Origin: a virus
Virus record (IMG/VR): IMGVR_UViG_3300047274_000088
Location: 1 to 27,684 of that record
Direction: 5' to 3' (one strand)
DNA: 27,684 bases
Below, piece after piece: positions 21,292 to 27,684 of this stretch (the first letter of the stretch is position 1; the number at the start of each line of letters is the position of its first letter). Position numbers and translations under genes: made by a program. A model generated the notes under the pieces. It was not told the DNA's origin. It did no database searches and saw only the letters and a program-made list of their open reading frames with translations.

Positions 21292-22842
21292 TTATTCCCC
21301 TAATATTTTAGAAATTTCATCATCACTATCTTCAATGATTTCTTCAAACTCTGGTTCATCTTTTACATCAAAGAGTTGGTCAAACATTGTTAATGCATTC
21401 ATTGTTTTCTTACCACTGATACCTTGACTACCTGATTGAAACTGCATCCATAGTCTACTGTTTTGATTAATTAAATCAATACTTTCCTGTTTAGTTTTCT
21501 TACTGAATATTTCATCAATAACATCCTTAAACAATACACGTTCAAATTGTTCATTCATCAACATTTTAGGTACTACACCTTGTTCATATTGACGATTGGC
21601 TTCTTGTACTGCATTCATATGCATCCATACATTATGACTTTGAATCAATGTATAACTCAATGTATCCCAACTTGTTTTAGTTTCTTTACCGTGCTGACCA
21701 ATAAATCCTTGACCACGATAACACATATCCTTAAGCACTAGTTTATCAGTTACTGGACTATCTGTAAAGATTTTATGGATACCTTCAGCCAATACAGCAT
21801 CACGATATTTACGATTATCATTAGCATAACTTTTCTTTTCAGCAGTCTTTTCCATACTATATGACCATTTCTTATTATGCTCAATACTAGTATTGAAATA
21901 TGCTAAACCTTTAGCCGCACTAAAGAATGGGCTTGCACAGTCAAATGTAATTTGTAGTTTAGGGTTATGATACTTTCGAATAGCTTTCTGAATATCAGTA
22001 AACAATACAGCATACTCTAAGATACTTGTACCCAAACAGTGAATCAAATCGTGTTTACCTTCTACCAGTAAACCATCATATATAATATCAACCATTCGTG
22101 TTAGCATCAAATGAACATCAATCTTATTCTGACCACCGAATGCCCAACCATTAAAATGATTGTCTGGATACTGATTTGGATCACAATACTTTTTCATTTC
22201 AGCATACCAATCGTCACTTTGTTTATGTGTACGACCTTGTAATACATTTAAGAACTTACATTTACCCGAACGATTATTAATAAAGTATTCGTTATTGATA
22301 TGAGTAGCACTAATAGCTTCTTCGATAGTACTGATACCGTGAAGACTGACACCATTCTTATCTTTCATATGAAAGGTAGTTAATGACTGTGAAGGAATAT
22401 CAAGGACCATACCATAGTCCATATATGTGTCCATCCAGTTCAATACTGCTTTACGCTTTACCATAGCTTTGGGACAGTTAGGGTCTTTCCAATCAGCTGG
22501 CCATTGACCTTTAAGAATCTGAAACCCACCACTGTCACCTAACATAAACGTACCAGCTTCACGTTCTCTAATGATACTTTCACTAGGATCGTTTTTAGTA
22601 GTATCTAAGTTTGCGTGACCAGCACTGTACAGTCCCCACTTATAATAGTAGAGACCTTCTTTGCTATTAAGAAAGTTTAATTTCTCCACATCACCATTAA
22701 ATTGTGCAGGGATACGTGCAGGATCAAAGTACTGTTCACCTTTACGTTGTTTACCCAAGCCAGCAATATAGAAACTACTGACTGCGGGTAAGAACAATGC
22801 CCAATCTGGGTTTTGTTTTTGTGATAGATTGTCTTGTTCCAT
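21292..22842 (-). CDS. dpdA: DpdA-type DNA-guanine transglycosylase
   Basis: 516 residues, longer than bacterial tRNA-guanine transglycosylases. TGT-type motifs in order: MLGDSGGFQILKG (D103-Q108, base-recognition loop), MVLDIPSQS (145-152), FLNVLQGRT with QG at 202-203, WAFGGQNK (233-240), and FDCASPFF near 300-307, where D301 is the likely nucleophile. I do not see the zinc CxCxxC of tRNA enzymes, and the acidic C-terminal tail (about 490-516) is unlike them, both consistent with DpdA, which replaces guanine in DNA by a 7-deazaguanine. FolE, QueD and QueE supplying its substrate are in the same window. Which DpdA subfamily it belongs to cannot be told here. Confidence 0.87.
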   Translation of the reverse strand: MEQDNLSQKQNPDWALFLPAVSSFYIAGLGKQRKGEQYFDPARIPAQFNGDVEKLNFLNSKEGLYYYKWGLYSAGHANLDTTKNDPSESIIREREAGTFMLGDSGGFQILKGQWPADWKDPNCPKAMVKRKAVLNWMDTYMDYGMVLDIPSQSLTTFHMKDKNGVSLHGISTIEEAISATHINNEYFINNRSGKCKFLNVLQGRTHKQSDDWYAEMKKYCDPNQYPDNHFNGWAFGGQNKIDVHLMLTRMVDIIYDGLLVEGKHDLIHCLGTSILEYAVLFTDIQKAIRKYHNPKLQITFDCASPFFSAAKGLAYFNTSIEHNKKWSYSMEKTAEKKSYANDNRKYRDAVLAEGIHKIFTDSPVTDKLVLKDMCYRGQGFIGQHGKETKTSWDTLSYTLIQSHNVWMHMNAVQEANRQYEQGVVPKMLMNEQFERVLFKDVIDEIFSKKTKQESIDLINQNSRLWMQFQSGSQGISGKKTMNALTMFDQLFDVKDEPEFEEIIEDSDDEISKILGE

Positions 22843-23213
22843 TAAACTTTTACTTCTTCTTTTAACAATGTTTGAACAATTTTAATTTGTTCTTCTTTGT
22901 CTTTGATTTGATTTACAAGGTCTTTGATAGCTGGACTAGTTTCTGCTAATCGTTCTAATTCAAGTTCTTCATTACGCTTTTTTCGTGCCCACTCTAACAA
23001 GCTAACTGCTTCATCACTTAAGTTTATATTAGCGTGCTGTGCTGAAAGAATAATCCAAGTACTACCATCATACACTTCTATGTTCTGATTATTAGGATTA
23101 TATCGCATATTACCTACACCGGGTGCATTGCTATAGTTACCTATATAAGTAGATCCAGGATTACCACCTGATACATTTAAGAATGGACTACTAGAGTGTA
23201 TGCTCTTAATCAT
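22842..23213 (-). CDS. Small protein with structural-protein-like N-terminus and coiled coil
   Basis: 123 residues. The N-terminal half is Gly/Asn/Ser-rich with YIGNYSNAPGVGNMRYN and NNQNIEVYDGSTWIIL, a pattern I associate with phage tail or adhesin-like strands. The C-terminal half is a long charged helix (SLLEWARKKRNEELELERLA and onward). The stop overlaps the dpdA start and the gene start overlaps the sliding clamp stop. Possibly structural; function unproven. Confidence 0.6.
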   Translation of the reverse strand: MIKSIHSSSPFLNVSGGNPGSTYIGNYSNAPGVGNMRYNPNNQNIEVYDGSTWIILSAQHANINLSDEAVSLLEWARKKRNEELELERLAETSPAIKDLVNQIKDKEEQIKIVQTLLKEEVKV

Positions 23214-23941
23214 TTTGCGTTAGCTGGCAATAGATATGTGTATGTAGCTAGACCTGAATCTACTGTGATTTCTGTCGCACCTGCATCAGCGATACGAACT
23301 TTCTTATCACCAGGCAAGTCCATAATAGCTAAGAACACTTTAACTGGCCAGTTCCAAGCTTTGTTTAATGAGCCAGTAACACCTGGTTGAAACACAAAGT
23401 TACCACTGTGAGTTGATGGGTCACCAAAGTTAACTTTCAAGTCACCGTTAACTGTTGAGAATGTAAAATGTTCTTCTTCACTATTAGCACTTGCTTGTTT
23501 CTTTAGTCGTTGAATACCTGCAATAGTAGGTTCAAACTCAACATTCCAAGTAGTACCCTTGAATGTGACAGTTTTAACTTTTTCTTCTACGATTGATTTA
23601 GTCATCAAACGATAGTCATTCACAAATGAACCGTCCTTTGTTTCAAAGTGAATAGTACTAGGTACATCGACACCATCACGATTAGTACGTAATACAGAGA
23701 TTTTAGCGTGTTCATCATAGTCATCAAAACCAAGAATAGTTTTGAGTTTAGTTAAGTTAGGCATACCGAACACACCGATGAAGTCACTGATTGGGCTATT
23801 CAATACTCCTGATACAATAACAGTTTTCTTTTCTGAAATTGCGTTGATAGTTGTCTCGGTATCAGTACCTGAAACTTTAATTAAGTCTACATCACCTAGA
23901 CCGTTAGTGTGTGTAATTAAATCTTGTAAATAATCTTTCAT
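23210..23941 (-). CDS. 45: Sliding clamp, gp45 type
   Basis: 243 residues, slightly longer than T4 gp45. Composition and strand pattern fit a trimeric clamp: an N-terminal DLITHTNGLGDVDLIKVSGT, VIVSGVLNSPISDFIGVFGM near 40-60, NLTKLKTILGFDDYDEHAKI, and a final TYTYLLPANAK. The clamp tethers the polymerase to DNA and in T4-like phages also activates late transcription. The polymerase gene lies just upstream. RBS AAAGG before the ATG. Overlaps the next gene by four bases. Confidence 0.88.
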   Translation of the reverse strand: MKDYLQDLITHTNGLGDVDLIKVSGTDTETTINAISEKKTVIVSGVLNSPISDFIGVFGMPNLTKLKTILGFDDYDEHAKISVLRTNRDGVDVPSTIHFETKDGSFVNDYRLMTKSIVEEKVKTVTFKGTTWNVEFEPTIAGIQRLKKQASANSEEEHFTFSTVNGDLKVNFGDPSTHSGNFVFQPGVTGSLNKAWNWPVKVFLAIMDLPGDKKVRIADAGATEITVDSGLATYTYLLPANAK

Positions 23942-23982
23942 GTTTTTCCTTTGTATACCTATTTAGGCAGTTTATGTTGTAT

Positions 23983-24011
23983 ATTATATTATATTTTATT
24001 GCGTAAAGCAA
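23983..24011 (-). promoter_or_regulatory. Promoter candidate for the sliding clamp gene
   Basis: TTGCTT and TATAAT are 17 bp apart in the 77-bp gap between the polymerase stop and the clamp start. The gap is extremely AT-rich (TATAATATAATATA), so other -10 registers are possible. Confidence 0.5.
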
Positions 24012-24018
24012 TAGCAAT

Positions 24019-26736
24019 TTACCCGAAGATGAATAAATCATCAAATGTACTATTCGTATCTGTACTACTACGAATATCCCAACCAAGTACTCCTAACAAG
24101 TTATCAATCTTTTCATCAACCAATGTTTGTTCCATTGCTTGGTCATCGAATGGTAACTCTGTGAACCATTTTGGTAATCGTAATTCGTCAACAGGATATG
24201 CGACACTGGTAAAGCCTAATGGATTAGGTTTTAGTTTGCAAACAATAACCTTCATACCATCAATAATCTTTTGACTATATTGGTCACTATTCACTCTACG
24301 CAAATAGTTGTAGTTGAGAGCGGCTCTAACGTGACCGGGCATATTAGCACGACCTGTACTACTCTTAGACTCTAAGTCACCATAGTATGTAAGTTTGTTT
24401 ACACCTTTAGGGGAACCTTTAGTCCAACTATCTTGTGCAGTCAATACTCGTTTAAAGTCTTTGATAGCTTCAATAACTTCATCACGACCCTTACCTTGTT
24501 GCAGAACCATTTGTAATACATTCATTAAGAATTCTTGTATGTATTTAGGAGTATCAGCACGTTTCAAATCAAGACCCATAGCTTTGATATCACCAAGCTT
24601 ACCATCTTTATCTTTACGCTTACCTTCTTTGTCAAAGATATTAATAGCATAACGTTTCTTAACAATAAAGATAGCACGATCACCAATCAGTTCACGACCA
24701 GCTTTAATGATTGCACCATTCTTACGAGGAGCGTGAAAGGCCTTCTCCATAAATGCGGGAAAACTTTCATTTGCTTGGTCTGCAATACTATCGTATAGCC
24801 CGATACAAAGTTCTTTGTCCCACACTAACTCACCTTTTTCAATTTGTGGCTTGAGTGTAGGATAAGCAGTGAAGTAACAACTATCAGTATCACCATATAC
24901 AATTGCATTGCCTTCGTGTGAATAAGAACCTTCAACTGATTCATTGATTGTACTCATCATATGACGAACAATCTGCCGACCACTTAGTGTAACACTTTGA
25001 CCTATACGCTTATCATAAAAACGACAATGCTCATTCAATAGTGCACCATATGCTGAGTTCAATAAAATCTTACGAACAAGTTGTCGCTTATCCCAATATT
25101 CTCTATCTTCAGTAGTAGTTGATTCTTTCAGCTTCTTCTGCATTTCTTTACGATCCGAGTACCAACGTGTTAATAGTCCAGGAACAATACCTTCTTTTTC
25201 ATAAGTAAAGATTGTGCCATTAGCACTAAGCATCCAGGGCTTATGACTATCAAATATCATCTTCCAAACTTCTGCGGCACTCATTTCTTCAGTACGACCA
25301 TCTTCAAAATCAACAGTAAGAATAGTACCGCGTTCTTGATTCATAATCGCAGTGTACTCTAACGCACCAAATAGGTTCTCCCACAGTATAGCACCAGTAA
25401 CTTCATCGTCACCTTCTTTATAGCGTTTCTTCTCACTTGCTAAACGAAGGCCCTTGTCTTTCATATACTGGTCTGTGATTGTCTGTCTGATTTGAGCAAC
25501 GATGGTTTCTCCGCCCATGTTAAGGGCTCGAATAACCGAGGGATAGAGCGAGTTAATGTCAACTGCACCGACCCATTCGTGCATTCCTCTTTTCGGCGTA
25601 GCAACAAAGGCACCTGCCGCTTGCTGGATTTCTTCTTCATTTTCAACCTTTCGTTTTTTATCTGGAACAACAAGCCCACGTTCGTGAGCCTCATTAAAAA
25701 TTGCCATCTCAATCATTGCCACCGAACCCATTACTGTTGGAAGTAATACTGTGTTTTCGTGTGCAAGTTGATTAGCCAATTCTAAAAACTTAAGTTTGTT
25801 GTGAATCTTCACCAACAACATAGTATCTTGTCTATTGTATTCAATGAACTTTTTAAAGTCTTTGTTATACAATTGGTCAAGAGTACCTTCATATTGTGTT
25901 TTGTTCTCACCGACTTCCATCTCACCGATAGAATCAAGTTTGTAACTATGGCGTGATTCATAGTTATACTTTTTGTACAACTGTAGATAGTCCAAGTGAA
26001 TACGACCTACCAAGTCATAAGTTGTTTCACTCTTACCGAATCGTTCGTATTCTCTAGCTTTAGGCAATTGACCCATCAAGCAAAACTTGCGTGTGTCATC
26101 TTTACTCATCACACGTGTAACACGATTGACCATATAGGGTATATCATAGCCCTCTGAGTTCCAGCCAGTCAATACATCAGCATCTTCAATGAGTTGAAAG
26201 AAAACGTCAAACATTTCTTTTTCAGTTTTGAATAGCATTGTATTCTCAAACTCATTAGTGATTTCTTGGGCTGTTTCACTGCTCATATGTTTTGGAGCAA
26301 TCACTAATGTAATACATTGGTCTAGCCAATCTAAGTAACAACTGATAGCAGTTACAGGATTGAATGGATCACTGGTAGGACTGAATCCTTTCTCAGGATC
26401 AAAGTCCACTTCAATGTCAAAGAAGCAAGTATGAAGTTTAGGCGCATCTACCTTAAGATAGTTTTCTGATAGACAACGAAAGACTACGTTAACATCACTT
26501 TCAAATAATTTCTTACCTGAATGAATGCGTCTTTCCTTTTCAAACTCTTGTCGTTTGCGAGTACTAAAACGACTGACTGGATCACCATAGATACTACGAT
26601 GCTTACCCTTAGGGTCAGGATAATACATTACATAGTTAGTAGGGTATTCTTTGTATTGACGCTTGCCGTTACTATCCCGTTCTACCACGTAGATACGATC
26701 CTCATCCCTGCTGTGAATAGCGTCAACGTAACTCAA
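24019..26736 (-). CDS. 43: Replicative DNA polymerase, family B (gp43)
   Basis: 905 residues, uninterrupted and near T4 gp43 length. Exonuclease motifs: FFDIEVDFD (D107, E109), VLTGWNSEGYDIPY near 188-201 and EYNRQDTMLL near 299-308 (D304). Polymerase motifs: VDINSLYPSVIR (392-403), KILLNSAYGALLN (556-568) and YGDTDSCY (614-621). The last residues, TFDDLFIFG, form a clamp-binding peptide like that ending RB69 and T4 polymerases. It replicates the phage genome with the clamp encoded next. The gene follows the DsbA-like gene with a four-base overlap and shares its promoter. All catalytic residues seem intact; no intein or split is seen. Confidence 0.97.
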   Translation of the reverse strand: MSYVDAIHSRDEDRIYVVERDSNGKRQYKEYPTNYVMYYPDPKGKHRSIYGDPVSRFSTRKRQEFEKERRIHSGKKLFESDVNVVFRCLSENYLKVDAPKLHTCFFDIEVDFDPEKGFSPTSDPFNPVTAISCYLDWLDQCITLVIAPKHMSSETAQEITNEFENTMLFKTEKEMFDVFFQLIEDADVLTGWNSEGYDIPYMVNRVTRVMSKDDTRKFCLMGQLPKAREYERFGKSETTYDLVGRIHLDYLQLYKKYNYESRHSYKLDSIGEMEVGENKTQYEGTLDQLYNKDFKKFIEYNRQDTMLLVKIHNKLKFLELANQLAHENTVLLPTVMGSVAMIEMAIFNEAHERGLVVPDKKRKVENEEEIQQAAGAFVATPKRGMHEWVGAVDINSLYPSVIRALNMGGETIVAQIRQTITDQYMKDKGLRLASEKKRYKEGDDEVTGAILWENLFGALEYTAIMNQERGTILTVDFEDGRTEEMSAAEVWKMIFDSHKPWMLSANGTIFTYEKEGIVPGLLTRWYSDRKEMQKKLKESTTTEDREYWDKRQLVRKILLNSAYGALLNEHCRFYDKRIGQSVTLSGRQIVRHMMSTINESVEGSYSHEGNAIVYGDTDSCYFTAYPTLKPQIEKGELVWDKELCIGLYDSIADQANESFPAFMEKAFHAPRKNGAIIKAGRELIGDRAIFIVKKRYAINIFDKEGKRKDKDGKLGDIKAMGLDLKRADTPKYIQEFLMNVLQMVLQQGKGRDEVIEAIKDFKRVLTAQDSWTKGSPKGVNKLTYYGDLESKSSTGRANMPGHVRAALNYNYLRRVNSDQYSQKIIDGMKVIVCKLKPNPLGFTSVAYPVDELRLPKWFTELPFDDQAMEQTLVDEKIDNLLGVLGWDIRSSTDTNSTFDDLFIFG

Positions 26737-26999
26737 AGTGTTTTGCCCACAGTTTCCAAGATAGTGTTGAGTTCATCATGGTCTTTGTTAGTCTGACCGA
26801 GACTTGCCTTGTGAGCAATCTTAATTGCCTTCTTCAATGTAGAAGCTTTGATTTCAAGTTCTTCTGCGACTGCTTTGATAGTGTCGTTTAGTCCACCATT
26901 CAATGTGTCAATCTCATGTAGGACTGTCATGCCCTCATTGACCAATTGAGTTAGTTTTAGTTTTGCTTCACCGTTAAAGGTTCTGTTATAATCTGACAT
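26733..26999 (-). CDS. dsbA: DsbA-like small double-stranded DNA-binding protein
   Basis: 88 residues, the length of T4 DsbA, all-helical. It contains EAKLKLTQLVNEGMTVLHEI and DTIKAVAEELEIKASTLKKA, the latter like a helix-turn-helix, and matches proteins annotated as DsbA in T4-like cyanophages as I remember them. T4 DsbA binds late promoter regions and enhances late transcription. This is not the periplasmic thiol oxidase of the same name. It is first in its operon, before the polymerase gene, with a good promoter and AAGGAG site. Confidence 0.75.
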   Translation of the reverse strand: MSDYNRTFNGEAKLKLTQLVNEGMTVLHEIDTLNGGLNDTIKAVAEELEIKASTLKKAIKIAHKASLGQTNKDHDELNTILETVGKTL

Positions 27000-27022
27000 A
27001 GGATCTCCTTAAATAATTAGTT

Positions 27023-27051
27023 AGTGTACTTGAACTGCGTAGAGAAGTCAA
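27023..27051 (-). promoter_or_regulatory. Sigma70-type promoter for dsbA and DNA polymerase
   Basis: TTGACT and TACACT are 17 bp apart, the same hexamers and spacing as at 7379-7407. The -35 box overlaps the last bases of the tilS gene. About 24 bp separate the -10 box from the dsbA ATG, with AAGGAG between. Confidence 0.8.
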
Positions 27052-27644
27052 GTATTTTGCTTACCTTCTACAATCTTCTTGACCAAAGTATGTAAGCCTG
27101 GGTTAACTCGTAGTGCATGTGGCATCAATTCATTGCGAATGTAATTACGGGTATAGCGTGAGTTCTTGTTTGATTCATCCTCAATCCAAGGTACATTATG
27201 GCTTTCGCACCAATAGATGAATTCTTGTTTACGGGTAGTTAAGAAAGGGCGTAATACATTGTTGCGTGTTAATGGAATGACTTTAGGTGTACCGTTAAGT
27301 GCTGAATGGATATATGTTTCAACACAATCGTCTAAGTGATGACAAGTGATGACCGGTCCAAGTCCACTTAAAAAATCATAGCGTTCTCTACGCCAATATT
27401 CTTCTTGACTTTCTTTACTACCCTTTTGACTGCGAGGTGAGCCGTATAGCATAACAATATTACGTTCACCACAATATCTGGAAACAAACTCACTGGCTTT
27501 TTCACCGTTTTGTGTTCTGTGATTAAAATGAGCAATAGTAACTTCGTGCTTGCGACTTAGAAAGTCAACAACTGCCATACTATCAACACCACCGCTACAA
27601 GCGACTGTAATTTGTTTGGGTAAAGGAACGGTTAGCTTAATCAT
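27048..27644 (-). CDS. tilS: Short tRNA(Ile)-lysidine synthetase (TilS), PP-loop domain only
   Basis: 198 residues, versus over 300 for most cellular TilS; the C-terminal tRNA-binding domains are missing. The PP-loop SGGVDS is at 17-22, followed by TIAHFNHRTQNGEKA, CHHLDDCVET (101-110), LRPFLTTRKQEF (131-142) and NVPWIEDESNKNSRYTRNYI (150-169), all typical of TilS and not of QueC. TilS puts lysine on C34 of tRNA-Ile(CAU) so that it reads AUA. No tRNA gene is seen in the window. An in-frame TAG lies directly before the ATG, so the start is fixed; no ribosome site is present and the promoter implies a leaderless message. Confidence 0.82.
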   Translation of the reverse strand: MIKLTVPLPKQITVACSGGVDSMAVVDFLSRKHEVTIAHFNHRTQNGEKASEFVSRYCGERNIVMLYGSPRSQKGSKESQEEYWRRERYDFLSGLGPVITCHHLDDCVETYIHSALNGTPKVIPLTRNNVLRPFLTTRKQEFIYWCESHNVPWIEDESNKNSRYTRNYIRNELMPHALRVNPGLHTLVKKIVEGKQNT

Positions 27645-27664
27645 CTATGCATTATAGCATAGAT
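27643..27664 (-). promoter_or_regulatory. Extended -10 promoter inside a perfect palindrome, before tilS
   Basis: TGCTATAAT on the minus strand (27651-27659) sits within perfect eight-base arms, ATCTATGC and GCATAGAT, flanking the TATAAT. Six bases separate TATAAT from the ATG, so transcription would start at or near the start codon. A -35 box is weak (TTTCAA). The queD promoter has the same CTATGCTATAAT core. Confidence 0.6.
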
Positions 27665-27684
27665 ATTTGTTTATTGAAATATAT

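Noticed and set aside
25461-25746. Overlapping open frames on both strands inside the polymerase gene
   Set aside because: Frame shadows of a well-supported gene: no ribosome site, and the polymerase frame carries all family motifs.
27048-27644. PP-loop ATPase as the missing QueC
   Set aside because: The FNHR, HHLDDxxET and YTRNYIRNEL motifs are those of TilS; QueC's C-terminal zinc cysteines are absent.
1-27684. tRNA genes, CRISPR arrays, insertion sequences or attachment sites
   Set aside because: Non-coding gaps are all under about 80 bp and none shows tRNA arms, regularly spaced repeats or transposase-flanking inverted repeats.

Overview
The window is a compact, AT-rich stretch of a tailed-phage genome, most consistent with a T4-like myovirus of an aquatic bacterium. 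The evidence is a B-family replicative DNA polymerase with a C-terminal clamp-binding tail, a gp45-type sliding clamp, a T4 RNase H-type 5' nuclease, a DsbA-like small DNA-binding protein, T4-type late promoter boxes, and many tiny genes joined by ATGA or TAATG overlaps. The host cannot be named from this sequence. Apart from two plus-strand genes at 7426-8659, every gene lies on the minus strand. No gap is longer than about 80 bp, and I saw no tRNA, CRISPR array or insertion sequence.

Layout in plus coordinates; the minus-strand operons read right to left. 1-7348: two radical SAM enzymes (one cut by the window edge), a run of small unknown genes, the RNase H-type nuclease and a UvdE-type UV endonuclease with its own promoter. 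7426-8659 (+): a basic Cys-rich DUF6321-like protein and an M48-type metalloprotease. Both begin with a short peptide resembling the T4 capsid-targeting sequence cut by the prohead protease, and the protease also carries a Tat-type signal. 8660-11226: sugar epimerase, glycosyltransferase and two small genes. 11226-14464: queE, an endonuclease VII/NUMOD-type HNH gene with a consensus late promoter, and an array of small paralogous genes that also contains a 17-codon remnant of a second, diverged queE. 14482-18451: Bax inhibitor-1-type membrane protein, class II aldolase, queD, nucleotidyltransferase, an R67-like (type II) dihydrofolate reductase homologue, folE, and a histone Hc1-like protein. 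18462-22842: glycosyltransferase, a nucleotidyltransferase-cupin fusion, a QueD-like T-fold protein, and a DpdA-type transglycosylase. 22842-27644: small structural-looking protein, sliding clamp, DNA polymerase, DsbA-like protein and a short TilS.

The main biological theme is 7-deazaguanine modification of phage DNA. FolE, QueD and QueE would make 7-carboxy-7-deazaguanine (CDG) from GTP, and DpdA would exchange it, or a derivative, for guanine in DNA. No queC is visible, so the inserted base may be CDG, a decarboxylated form, or preQ0 made with host help. A second theme is nucleotide-sugar and glycan chemistry. The most unusual items are the R67-like DHFR homologue directly overlapping folE, the pair of predicted packaged proteins including a protease with stacked capsid and Tat signals, and the queE remnant recording a past replacement at this locus.
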